A model generated the notes under the pieces. It did not search any database. It was not told the origin of the DNA and was given only the letters and a program-made list of their open reading frames with translations. DNA of 26,246 nucleotides from a virus. The stretch spans positions 1 through 26,246 of the IMG/VR virus record IMGVR_UViG_3300045996_001329. One strand, given 5' to 3'. A program made the translations under genes and the position numbers. Positions 19,553 to 25,345 of the stretch are shown here, piece after piece (position 1 is the first letter of the stretch; every line of letters begins with the position of its first letter).

Positions 19553-20566
19553 TCAGTCGACGGGGCCGTGGTTCTTCGCCTGCCAGTAGAACGGGAAGTC
19601 CGAGCTGGCGTAGAGCGTGCCCGCGCCCGTGGCCTTGGCCACCACGGCGAAGGTGACGACCCCGCTGTTCAGGTCGCCCTCCGCCACAGTGAAGCCGCGG
19701 GGCGCTGCCTGGTTCGGGAACGGGGCGGCCGGACCTGTGGGATACCAGCCGGGGTCGCCCTCGACGGCGGGGCTTGAGGTGCCCGTGGCGAGGTAGCGGA
19801 CGATGCTCGCGCCCGAGACGACGGCGACGTCGAGGAAGCCGGTCTCCGTGTTGTTGCGCATCCCGTGCGCGCCCAGCTCGACGTAGTCCCCCACCGAGGC
19901 GGGGATGGCGAGGAGGAAGCCGGAGAGGATCTGCCACGCCCCTGCCGTGTCGGGGAGGGTGGTGTTGCCGGAGGTGATGTAGGCCTGCCGCACCACCAGG
20001 CGGGTGGGGACGTCGTCGAGTACCTCTTGCAGGCCGGTGACGTCGGACATGGGGTGCGTGTGTGGGGTCGGAGTGCGGGCGTCCGACAGGCGGGGGTCGT
20101 TGCCCTCCGCCGCGGTGCCCGCGGTGGTGCCGTAGACGACCGTGCCGTCCACTCCCCCGCCTTCGGGGGTGCCGAGGAGGTCGTCGTACTCCCCGCTGTA
20201 GGCCACCGCGGCCAGCTCGGGGGTAGCCGGCGGGACGTAGGAGGACTCGGAGGTAACCACCAGGTGACCCGGTTCGGGCTCGAACGGCACCCGAGGGTCC
20301 AGGTCGACCTTGTAGTACACCCGGTACGCGCCCGGAGTGAGGGAGCCCAGGTCCGACTCGGGGCCGACCAGGACGCGGGCACGGCGGCGGTTGTTGGCCC
20401 ACGTCTCACCCGGCACCCACTCGGCCACCAGCAGATCGGAGTCGCCCGCGGGAATGCCCTTGGGCTTCACGGCCATCCACACCGGTTCGCCGCTCGGGTC
20501 GGTGGTCGACTTGACGGTGGCGTACACGTAGTCGGTGGAGAGGCGGTACATGCGGACGTCGGCCAC
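19553..20566 (-). CDS. Tail fibre-like virion protein located upstream of the terminase
   Basis: This 337-residue protein has the marks of a fibre or tip protein. Residues about 1-120 form a beta-rich attachment domain (VADVRMYRLSTDYVYATVKS on the ATG side, later GSLTPGAYRVYYKVDL). The middle has the fibre linker motif GTAAEGNDPRLSDARTPTPH followed by THPMSDVTGLQEVLDD, which is typical of trimeric tail fibres just before the shaft. The end (GFLLAIPASVGDYVELGAHG onwards, closing SDFPFYWQAKNHGPVD) looks like a beta-sandwich knob. The start is taken as GTG at 20566, five bases after a GGGGG site; GTG at 20569 is equally possible. Lying on the far side of the terminase from the tail genes, it is separate from the main tail operon. 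Function is inferred from motif. Confidence 0.75.
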   Translation of the reverse strand: MADVRMYRLSTDYVYATVKSTTDPSGEPVWMAVKPKGIPAGDSDLLVAEWVPGETWANNRRRARVLVGPESDLGSLTPGAYRVYYKVDLDPRVPFEPEPGHLVVTSESSYVPPATPELAAVAYSGEYDDLLGTPEGGGVDGTVVYGTTAGTAAEGNDPRLSDARTPTPHTHPMSDVTGLQEVLDDVPTRLVVRQAYITSGNTTLPDTAGAWQILSGFLLAIPASVGDYVELGAHGMRNNTETGFLDVAVVSGASIVRYLATGTSSPAVEGDPGWYPTGPAAPFPNQAAPRGFTVAEGDLNSGVVTFAVVAKATGAGTLYASSDFPFYWQAKNHGPVD

Positions 20567-20579
20567 CACGACCCCCGAT

Positions 20580-20834
20580 CTAGCGAGCGGTGGTGAACGG
20601 TCCAGGCGAGTGGTGAGGGCGTCCGACGCACTGGCGGCAACGGTGGTACTTCCCACCGAGAGCCTGCGCTTGGACGCGCTCGACGAAGTGACCGAAGCGT
20701 TTGACCATCATCCGGTCCGCGCGGGCGTGCGACGCGGCACCGATGCCCGACTCGTACTCGCTCCGGTCGGGGTGAGGGGCGTCGAACACGAGCCACACCT
20801 TCGACAGCTTCTTGACCTTGCGGGCTCTGCTCAT
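20580..20834 (-). CDS. Basic protein of 84 residues, unknown
   Basis: The protein starts MSRARKVKKLSKVWLVFDAP and includes HPDRSEYESGIGAASHARAD, then RMMVKRFGHFVERVQAQAL and a C-x2-C pair (YHRCRQCVGRPHHSPG). It is rich in Lys, Arg and His, which suggests binding to nucleic acid or to an acidic partner, but no family is recognised. The ATG at 20834 has a strong GAGGAGG site five bases upstream. This site can pair with CACCT upstream (20838-20842 with 20851-20855), right beside a long hairpin. Its stop is 13 bases before the fibre-like gene start, so both are probably co-transcribed. Confidence 0.68.
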   Translation of the reverse strand: MSRARKVKKLSKVWLVFDAPHPDRSEYESGIGAASHARADRMMVKRFGHFVERVQAQALGGKYHRCRQCVGRPHHSPGPFTTAR

Positions 20835-20993
20835 GCTCACCTCCTCGGGTAGGTGGGCCACGACCCCGAGCACTGCCGCCGCTGGTGCTCAAGGGGTCGT
20901 GGCCGGTTCCCCGACTGCAAGGTCGGGGAGTCTGTGAAGCGATCAACGGGTGCCGAGCAGCCAGTCGGGCTCGACGCCCACAATCAAGGCCGC
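20835..20993 (-). terminator. Hairpin row between HNH gene and basic protein gene
   Basis: In 159 bases without a gene, two strong stems stand side by side. The larger one pairs GGCCACGACCCC (20856-20867) with GGGGTCGTGGCC (20893-20904) and then GAGCAC (20868-20873) with GTGCTC (20885-20890), an 18-base stem with a bulge of two A. The second pairs TCCCCGAC (20908-20915) with GTCGGGGA (20922-20929). Neither ends in a clear uridine run on either strand. They may stop or pause transcription coming from the HNH gene, process the mRNA, or mark an insertion boundary. Confidence 0.5.
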
Positions 20994-21452
20994 TCAGGCC
21001 GCCTGCTGCCGCTTCAGCTTCGCGGCTCTCGTGCTCGTATTCCGACAAGCGCGACAGGTGCGACCTCCGCGCTTGCGGAGCACCAAGTTGTCGCCCGCGT
21101 AGGGGTGCCCTTGAGGGCAGTGGGTTCGCGCCGCAAGTTGCCGGGCCGCGCCCCAGCGCTGACGCCGCTTGTTGACGGCGGGCGCGACAGGTTCGAGGTG
21201 GTCCGGGTTCACGCATGCTCTGTTGAAGCACAGATGGTCGATCTCGCGCCCCTCCGGAATCGGACCGACCAGAAGCTCCCAGCCGACGCGGTGAGCGTGT
21301 CCGAGGGCGCCGTTCTTCCCGCCAAGCCCGATGACCCCGTATCCCGCGCTGGACTTCGCACCGGACCACTCCCAGCAGTCCCCGGACGCATCGACCTTCG
21401 CCCAAAACCTGGCCGGCAGTGTGGCGTTCCCGGGCGCGCTTGTACCCTTCAT
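20994..21452 (-). CDS. HNH homing-type endonuclease
   Basis: This 152-residue protein carries the full signature of the free-standing phage HNH_3 family. RFWAKVDASGDCWEWSGA at residues 15-32 and a GYG strand follow the usual DNA-binding opening. The catalytic region has AHRVGWELLVGPIPEGREID with His54 and Arg55, then IDHLCFNRACVNPDHLEPV (Asp72, His73, Cys75, Cys80, Asn82, His85), and the end has HCPQGHPYAGDNL plus CRAC as a zinc ribbon-like unit. Such enzymes cut intron-less or intron-containing sites and spread their own gene. The ATG at 21452 has only a weak GAGGTGG nine bases upstream; longer in-frame starts lack better sites. All key residues are present, so activity is likely. It is flanked by strong hairpins on both sides and splits no visible gene. 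Confidence 0.93.
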   Translation of the reverse strand: MKGTSAPGNATLPARFWAKVDASGDCWEWSGAKSSAGYGVIGLGGKNGALGHAHRVGWELLVGPIPEGREIDHLCFNRACVNPDHLEPVAPAVNKRRQRWGAARQLAARTHCPQGHPYAGDNLVLRKRGGRTCRACRNTSTRAAKLKRQQAA

Positions 21453-21567
21453 GACGTCAACCACCTCTACTGGTTGGCCACGCCCCGGGGGTGTTACCAG
21501 CACCCGCCGGGGTCTTTTGTGCCTCTATCCTACCAAATTCGGGGTGTTTCTGCTGGTAGGAAGGTCG
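21453..21567. other. Gap between HNH gene and tRNA-Trp, with two hairpins
   Basis: This 115-base gap holds no gene. It contains the plus-oriented terminator at 21483-21518 (listed separately) and, closer to the tRNA, CCTACCA (21529-21535) paired with TGGTAGG (21554-21560), a seven-base stem directly after the tRNA 3' end in the sense of transcription. The latter may help end or process the tRNA transcript. The region is richer in A and T than its neighbours around the sequence TACCAAATTC. Confidence 0.4.
21483..21518 (+). terminator. Plus-oriented intrinsic terminator
   Basis: CCCCGGGGGTG (21483-21493) pairs with CACCCGCCGGGG (21501-21512) as an 11-base stem with one bulged G and a loop of seven (TTACCAG). 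It is followed at once by TCTTTT (21513-21518). Stem plus uridine run make this a textbook intrinsic terminator read on the plus strand. The minus strand offers no uridine run. No plus-strand gene is seen to the left, so it may end antisense transcripts running through the HNH gene. Confidence 0.65.
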
Positions 21568-21641
21568 CACGGACAGCCCGATTCGAACGGACACCTCTCC
21601 GATTTGGAGTCGGAGCGCTCTCCCGGTTGAGCTACGTCCGC
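21568..21641 (-). tRNA. tRNA-Trp (anticodon CCA)
   Basis: Read on the minus strand the gene begins GCGGACG and ends CTGTCCGT plus discriminator G. The acceptor stem pairs over seven bases with two G-T wobbles. The D arm is GCTC/GAGC with an eight-base loop holding GG, the T arm is GTCCG/CGGGC around TTCGAAT, the variable loop is five bases. The anticodon stem TCCGA/TCGGA encloses CTCCAAA: T33, anticodon CCA and A37, as in tRNA-Trp. The total is 74 bases including the discriminator, one more than standard, because two bases (GC) rather than one separate the D stem from the anticodon stem. No CCA end is encoded. Phages with Trp-rich proteins may profit from such a tRNA. Confidence 0.88.
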
Positions 21642-21800
21642 GAGGTGCCGGTCCGTGGTTGTGGACCAGGGTGGACCGGCGATTCAGTTGTGAGGATGCA
21701 CAAAACCCCCGGACCGGAGTCACGGGGGTTGAGGCTGGACAACGGTTTCCCGTCGTGCTCGCGCGTATCGTAGAGACACGAACTTCGAGTAAAGCAGAGA
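21642..21800. other. Gap between tRNA-Trp and GIY-YIG gene
   Basis: The 159 bases hold the minus-strand terminator (21704-21730) and, next to the tRNA 5' end, an eight-base inverted repeat GCCGGTCC/GGACCGGC (21647-21654 with 21673-21680). The part near 21760-21800 is A- and T-richer (ACGAACTTCGAGTAAAGCAG). I see no convincing gene and no clear promoter for the tRNA. Confidence 0.35.
21704..21730 (-). terminator. Intrinsic terminator after the GIY-YIG gene
   Basis: AACCCCCG and CGGGGGTT (complementary arms at 21704-21711 and 21723-21730) form a perfect eight-base stem with an 11-base loop. On the minus strand the stem is followed by further T (GGGGGTTTTG), so it works leftwards. It ends the operon of small genes that finishes with the GIY-YIG gene and separates it from the tRNA-Trp. 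Confidence 0.7.
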
Positions 21801-22583
21801 TTAGCTCGCCACCCTGCGCTCCGCAAGTCGGGCTGCCGCGAACTCGTAAGGGTCTCCCCACTTCGCCCGAAGGTCGGCAATCAGGTCGAGCAGCTCCACC
21901 GACTCGGCGAAGTCCTCCCGGTGTCGGTCGTAGCGCTGGCTGTCGAACTGAGCGTGCCGCTGCTGTTCGAGGTCGTACGTGCCAGGCTCCACGGCCAGCA
22001 GGTTCTCTGCGTTGACCACCCGCAGCTCCCCCATGCGCTCGGCCAATCGGCCAGTCGTGCCGATCTTGATGTGGTTGACGCCCAGGCGGACGTAGTAGAC
22101 GACGTGGACGGCTCGGGCAGCGACGTCCGCTTCGCGTTCGCGGCGCGCGATTTCCCTGCGACGCCTCTCCGCTTCCTGTTCGGTGAACTCGTCCCAGGCG
22201 ATTTGTTTACGCACTGCGGCGATCTCGCGTCGCCCAACGATTGTGGCGACCTTGGCCCGAAACTCCGGCTTCTCCAGCATGCGGGTGAGGATGCGCTCGG
22301 CGCACGCAGTGCAGATGCCCAAGTCGTCCTCGCGGGGGACTCGAACCCCGGGACTTCCGGTGAACGGGTTGGGAGGCACCCGCCGAGGCAGGGTCGCCCC
22401 GCAGCGCGTGCCGCCAACCCAGACTGGGCAGAAGCCTGGCCGGGCAGCGGAAGGCACGGCGGTCGGCTCGGCATGCACACCAGCTCCGCACCCGCACCGG
22501 TACTCGCCATGGCCTTGACTCCACGCCCGTCGCATTCGGCGCCCGCATGGACACCGGACGTCGACGTCCCCTTCGTCGTTCAC
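21801..22583 (-). CDS. GIY-YIG-type nuclease with zinc fingers (T5orf172/Mug113-like)
   Basis: The 260-residue protein has an N-terminal cysteine-rich part (CPCGRRMRRAW, Cys11/13; EYRCGCGAG, Cys30/32; further pairs at 52/61 and CTAC at 91-94), a long charged helix (about 120-160, TEQEAERRRREIARREREAD) and a C-terminal GIY-YIG-like domain. The latter shows VHVVYYVRLG, then HIKIGTTGRLAERMGEL, with Tyr163/164, Lys173 and Arg179/183 at the expected places, the catalytic Glu206 in YDLEQQRHAQF, and His210. This is the layout of T5orf172/Mug113 domains found in phage proteins. The GTG at 22583 overlaps the upstream stop (GTGA). A role as homing nuclease or in DNA metabolism is possible; which one is not decidable from here. 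Confidence 0.8.
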   Translation of the reverse strand: MNDEGDVDVRCPCGRRMRRAWSQGHGEYRCGCGAGVHAEPTAVPSAARPGFCPVWVGGTRCGATLPRRVPPNPFTGSPGVRVPREDDLGICTACAERILTRMLEKPEFRAKVATIVGRREIAAVRKQIAWDEFTEQEAERRRREIARREREADVAARAVHVVYYVRLGVNHIKIGTTGRLAERMGELRVVNAENLLAVEPGTYDLEQQRHAQFDSQRYDRHREDFAESVELLDLIADLRAKWGDPYEFAAARLAERRVAS

Positions 22584-23509
22584 GCGGCGACACCCGCCAT
22601 CGCAACCACCTCTCGTGCCTCCAGGTAGGCACCGAGCACATCCCCGAGCCGGTAGGTCCGTTTCCGGTGCTTGTCGATTGCCTTCGGCTCGAACCTCCGC
22701 TTCTGGGCGAGCTTCCTCAGGTCCGACTCGCCAGCCTCGAACCCGAGACGAGTGAGCAGCATCGAGGCCGCGGCCAAGGTGACATCGCGGTCCTCGGCGA
22801 TACCCAGAAGGAACGCCACCCGCTCCTCTGCCGACCAGCACGACCCGCACACCTTGCACGTCACCTCGTACTGGCCGGGCAGGGCGTAGAGCTCCTGCGG
22901 GCAGGCGACGCCGTCGAGCTCGAACCCGCAGACCCCGAGGAACTGGCGGCGGTCCGTCGGGATGTCCACCGCGCGGCGGGCCGTGCGGATCGCGTCCATC
23001 AGCTCGCGGAACAGGTCGTCGGCCGCCGGGTGCAGCGCCATCCAGTTCGCGTGGCGCATCAGCCACCGGGACAGGTCGGTCACCGTGTTCGGCACGCGGA
23101 TGAGCGGCACGGCGTAGTACCAGGTGCGCTCGCGCGGGTGCGGGCCTTCGGCGTGCAGCGCCTGTTCGACACCGCAGGCCGAGCAGTGCGGGACGCGGCC
23201 CTGGTTGCTCTCCCAGATGTCGCAGGTCCACGAAGCCAGCAGGGTCCGCAGGGCGTAGCCGGCTTCCATGGCGGTGGGGTTGAGCGGGAGTGGCTTCTCC
23301 GCGTCGCCGGTGACGAACCCGGCACCTTCGCCGGTGACCTTGTCCTGTCGCATGACGGTGACGGTCAGCTCGCGGGAGAGGGCGCCGCAGTCACCGAGCT
23401 GGCGCAGCAACTCCCCGAGGCAGCCCGTTCCGGACCGCTCCGAGCCGCACAGGAACCGGTCGGTCTGGGCCCCGCACACCACACAGGTGCTGATGGTCTG
23501 CACGGTCAC
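22580..23509 (-). CDS. Zinc-finger and helix-turn-helix DNA-binding protein
   Basis: This 309-residue protein has an N-terminal zinc-binding unit (Cys9, Cys12, Cys21, Cys30), a second cysteine group (HCSACG, 108-112), a helical middle with RWLMRHANWMALHPAADDLF that I know from a widespread actinomycete phage family, and CGFELDGVACPQELYAL with Cys218, Cys221 and Cys224 (CKVCGSC). The end (residues about 245-300; LTRLGFEAGESDLRKLAQKR, then HRKRTYRLGDVLGAYLEARE) looks like a winged helix of MerR or HTH type. It may regulate phage genes. The GTG at 23509 has GGGAGG six bases upstream; the longer version from 23569 lacks a site. It is followed by the GIY-YIG gene with overlapping start. Confidence 0.78.
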   Translation of the reverse strand: MTVQTISTCVVCGAQTDRFLCGSERSGTGCLGELLRQLGDCGALSRELTVTVMRQDKVTGEGAGFVTGDAEKPLPLNPTAMEAGYALRTLLASWTCDIWESNQGRVPHCSACGVEQALHAEGPHPRERTWYYAVPLIRVPNTVTDLSRWLMRHANWMALHPAADDLFRELMDAIRTARRAVDIPTDRRQFLGVCGFELDGVACPQELYALPGQYEVTCKVCGSCWSAEERVAFLLGIAEDRDVTLAAASMLLTRLGFEAGESDLRKLAQKRRFEPKAIDKHRKRTYRLGDVLGAYLEAREVVAMAGVAA

Positions 23510-23578
23510 GAGATGCCTCCCGGTCCACTGTGGTTGGGCTAAAGGTAAGTGATCGGTGGCGGAAATCAAGTTTGCAGG
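23510..23578 (-). promoter_or_regulatory. Possible promoter before the HTH gene
   Basis: This 69-base gap is less GC-rich than the genes around it. On the minus strand it holds TTGATT (23564-23569), then 16 bases, then TACCTT (23542-23547), a weak match to -35 and -10 boxes, about 33 bases before the GTG at 23509. The gap breaks an otherwise overlapping chain of genes, which makes a new start of transcription plausible, but box similarity is poor. Confidence 0.3.
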
Positions 23579-23734
23579 TCAGCCGTGCTGCCGGTCGCGG
23601 AAATAGGCGAGCAGGGTCCACTTCTGCCACGGCTCCAGAGGGCGACCGACCGCTTCCGCGAGTTCGATCACCTTCGCGGTCAACGGCTTCCGCAGTCCCA
23701 GTCTCTTCGCTGTGTAGGGACGGATGGGGGTCAC
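23579..23734 (-). CDS. 51-residue protein resembling a terminase N-terminal segment
   Basis: The product starts MTPIRPYTAKRLGLRKPLTA and continues KVIELAEAVGRPLEPWQKWT, ending LLAYFRDRQHG. The row 'ELAEAVGRPLEPWQKWTLL' looks like the segment ahead of the ATPase in many actinophage large terminases, where 'LxPWQxxLL' precedes the ATP site. The protein stops right there, without Walker motifs. The intact terminase of this phage is encoded 7 kb further on, so this piece is separate. It may be a remnant of another terminase or a stand-alone small domain. GTG at 23734 has GAGGAG five bases upstream and overlaps the previous stop, so it is very probably translated. Confidence 0.65.
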   Translation of the reverse strand: MTPIRPYTAKRLGLRKPLTAKVIELAEAVGRPLEPWQKWTLLAYFRDRQHG

Positions 23735-24066
23735 CGACGCTCCTCGATGGTGAAGCCGGACGTGATCGTGCCGAACGACTCCCACTCCGTGCCGTTGTAG
23801 TGGCGGATCTGCACGCCGGCGGGCATCGAGAAGCGGTGGGTGCGGGTCAGGTCTCGCTGCATCGCCTCGTAGAAGCTCATGACGCGCGGGGAGGGCGTGG
23901 GGAGAAGCAGGTTCTCGACCTTGGACACGTGAACGGCGTGCCATGCCTGATGGCACACCTCCGAGCAGAAGTCGTCCGACACGGACCCCGTGAGGTCTTT
24001 GCCGCACTGCTGGCAGCCGGTGACGGAGTCGATGGCGGCGATGATGTCCGGCCTACTGGGTGTCAT
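23731..24066 (-). CDS. Hypothetical protein with a cysteine finger, 111 residues
   Basis: The protein begins MTPSRPDIIAAIDSVTGCQQ, with the finger CQQCGKDLTGSVSDDFCSEV (Cys18, Cys21, and further cysteines at about 35 and 39), a treble-clef-like arrangement as in FCS-type or related small fingers. The second half contains SFYEAMQRDLTRTHRFSMPA and GVQIRHYNGTEWESFGTITS, and resembles a small beta-rich unit. It is not recognised beyond that. The ATG at 24066 has GAGGAGGG six bases upstream and overlaps the preceding stop. Its own stop overlaps the next start (GTGA). It belongs to the coupled row of small genes at 24966-23579. Confidence 0.68.
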   Translation of the reverse strand: MTPSRPDIIAAIDSVTGCQQCGKDLTGSVSDDFCSEVCHQAWHAVHVSKVENLLLPTPSPRVMSFYEAMQRDLTRTHRFSMPAGVQIRHYNGTEWESFGTITSGFTIEERR

Positions 24067-24305
24067 CGTCCCTCCTCGAAGTCGTAGTGCCACGCGTGGT
24101 CGACGTCGGACATGAAGTCGCGACGACGATAGGTCAGGGACGAAGGCCCCGGCTTGGTCGGTCCGGCGAAGTCGCGCAACTTGAGCGGACGTGACAGGTC
24201 CGGCAGTTGCAGCACGTCCGGCGGTCCCTCGCCCTCGAACGGCACCCACATGGAGTGGCCGTCCTGTGGGCCGCCGTGGAACTTGACGTGGTCGCCGTCG
24301 GTCAT
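24063..24305 (-). CDS. Hypothetical protein, 80 residues
   Basis: The sequence opens MTDGDHVKFHGGPQDGHSMW, a 'HGGPxDG' start that is common in small phage and actinomycete proteins of unknown function. It goes on VPFEGEGPPDVLQLPDLSRP and LTYRRRDFMSDVDHAWHYDF. This pattern, with HGGPxDGxxxxVP at the start and Y-R-R plus a Tyr/His-rich end, suggests a compact beta protein. The ATG at 24305 overlaps the preceding stop (ATGA); GAGG lies seven bases upstream. The longer frame to 24428 is an arginine-rich shadow of the gene before it. Function unknown. Confidence 0.7.
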   Translation of the reverse strand: MTDGDHVKFHGGPQDGHSMWVPFEGEGPPDVLQLPDLSRPLKLRDFAGPTKPGPSSLTYRRRDFMSDVDHAWHYDFEEGR

Positions 24306-24487
24306 GCCGAAGCCTCGCTCAACGCAGTCGACAGATCTCGCAGGCCCGCCACGTCGATGTGGCGCTGTGCGTGGACCACCGGGTCGGCCTCGCTCACGAG
24401 GAGAACCACGGCGGTGGGCATGACCCACATGCGGAAGTGTCGACCGGAGGGCAACGGGCCGGACGCGCGGAAGATGCGGTCGCTCAC
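24302..24487 (-). CDS. Hypothetical protein, 61 residues
   Basis: This small protein reads MSDRIFRASGPLPSGRHFRM and continues WVMPTAVVLLVSEADPVVHA, ending LRDLSTALSEASA. The hydrophobic stretch VMPTAVVLLVSEA is too short for a sure membrane helix and more likely a buried strand. Family unknown. GTG at 24487 overlaps the previous stop (GTGA) and has AGGAGGG seven bases upstream. It lies in the row of coupled genes at 24966-23579. Confidence 0.66.
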   Translation of the reverse strand: MSDRIFRASGPLPSGRHFRMWVMPTAVVLLVSEADPVVHAQRHIDVAGLRDLSTALSEASA

Positions 24488-24966
24488 TCTTCGCCCTCCT
24501 GGTGGTCGGTGAGGCCGTAGCCCTCGGCGGTGTTGCGGAGCGTCGCGCACGGGTAGGGCTCGAACTGGATCACCGTGTACGGGTAGCCGCCTGAACCCTC
24601 CTCGTCGTAGCTGCCCGTGTAGCAGCGGGAGCAGAAGCCGCCGTTGTTCCGGTGCAACTCCACTGTCCGCTTGTCGGCGGCACAGCGGCGGAGGACGGAG
24701 GAGGGGTCGTTGCGGGCGATGTGGCGGGCCGTCGCTTCACCATCCAGAACGCCCGTCGGGTCGAGCACCTCCGCGTCGCTCTCGATGTCCGAGACTTCCG
24801 CGATGGGGCAGTGGTCCTGAGCGCTACGGATACGGAAGGTGCGCGGGTGCGACCCGGCCACGTGGTGGGCGTACCACTCGGGGTCGTCCTGCTTCAGGTT
24901 CGCGGCGAGCGCCAGTCGTTCCGTCTCCTCTATGGCTGAGAGAAGGAGAGAGGAGAGGTCATCCAC
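24484..24966 (-). CDS. DUF6221-like protein
   Basis: The 160-residue protein has the order of features known from actinomycete DUF6221 proteins: an N-terminal helix (VDDLSSLLLSAIEETERLAL), a middle with WYAHHVAG, then the hallmark ATARHIARNDPSSVLRRCAA followed by DKRTVELH, a cysteine pair GFCSRC, and the end YPCATLRNTAEGYGLTDHQE. This family is widespread in Streptomyces and phages of actinomycetes and has no known function; its 'ARHDPxxVLxxxxAKRxxL' region is the mark. Compared with usual members the region between the Cys pair and YPC is longer. The GTG at 24966 has GGAGG six bases upstream; a longer start at 25056 has none. The start overlaps the previous gene by eight bases. Confidence 0.82.
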   Translation of the reverse strand: MDDLSSLLLSAIEETERLALAANLKQDDPEWYAHHVAGSHPRTFRIRSAQDHCPIAEVSDIESDAEVLDPTGVLDGEATARHIARNDPSSVLRRCAADKRTVELHRNNGGFCSRCYTGSYDEEGSGGYPYTVIQFEPYPCATLRNTAEGYGLTDHQEGEE

Positions 24967-25282
24967 GGGGGGCCTCCACACTGACGACGCCTCGCAGTCG
25001 CTCCGCTCGTGCCCACAGTTCGCCGCCGCAGCAGAGACCGTCGGCCAGATCCTCAACCTCGCGGATGACCATCTGCACCGGCGGGCAGGGCCAGTCGTCG
25101 TCGCACGAGCCGCAAGCCAGCACCGCAGGGTGGGGTCCGCACGGCGCAGAACCGCACGAGGGGCAGTCGAAGGACTCCCAGACCGGGACGTGGTCGCCGA
25201 CCGGGCCGATGCGATCCGGCAGGTCCGCGTTGATCGCGTTCAGGTCCAGGCGCTTGAACTCGGGTGCGGACTGGTCGGTCAT
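24959..25282 (-). CDS. Cysteine-rich protein, 107 residues
   Basis: The first part reads MTDQSAPEFKRLDLNAINAD and leads to a cysteine-rich middle, SFDCPSCGSAPCGPHPAVLA, then CGSCDDDWPCPPVQMVIRE, with at least six cysteines and a histidine that could bind one or two zinc ions. The end is helical (EDLADGLCCGGELWARAERL) with another CC pair. No family is recognised. The ATG at 25282 has GGAGG five bases upstream and lies about 25 bases after the candidate promoter at 25315, so it may be the first gene of the small-gene operon at 25282-21801. Confidence 0.68.
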   Translation of the reverse strand: MTDQSAPEFKRLDLNAINADLPDRIGPVGDHVPVWESFDCPSCGSAPCGPHPAVLACGSCDDDWPCPPVQMVIREVEDLADGLCCGGELWARAERLRGVVSVEAPRG

Positions 25283-25345
25283 CGAGTCCTCCAAGGTGGC
25301 GGCGTACACGTCGGATTCTAGCAGTTTGCGCAGGTCAGAGCACGT
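25283..25345 (-). promoter_or_regulatory. Candidate extended -10 promoter
   Basis: In this 63-base gap the minus strand has TGCTAGAAT, an extended -10 element with the -10 hexamer TAGAAT (complement of 25315-25320), five of six positions as consensus. No good -35 box lies 17-18 bases upstream (GTGCTC). Start of transcription would be near 25307, some 25 bases before the ATG at 25282. The break in an otherwise overlapping gene chain supports a promoter here. Confidence 0.5.

Noticed and set aside
18966-20402. Minus-strand frame of 478 codons ending in the HNH protein
   Set aside because: Only the last 120 codons read as a protein; the rest is an out-of-frame copy of the fibre-like gene. ATG at 19328 with GGAG was chosen.
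20905-20932. Hairpin with CCCCGAC/GTCGGGG as the anticodon arm of a second tRNA
   Set aside because: No T arm with TTCGA-like loop or matching acceptor stem is found around it.
20994-21452. HNH gene inside a group I or II intron
   Set aside because: No split gene is found on both sides, and the flanking hairpins do not show a recognisable intron core; a free-standing gene is simpler.
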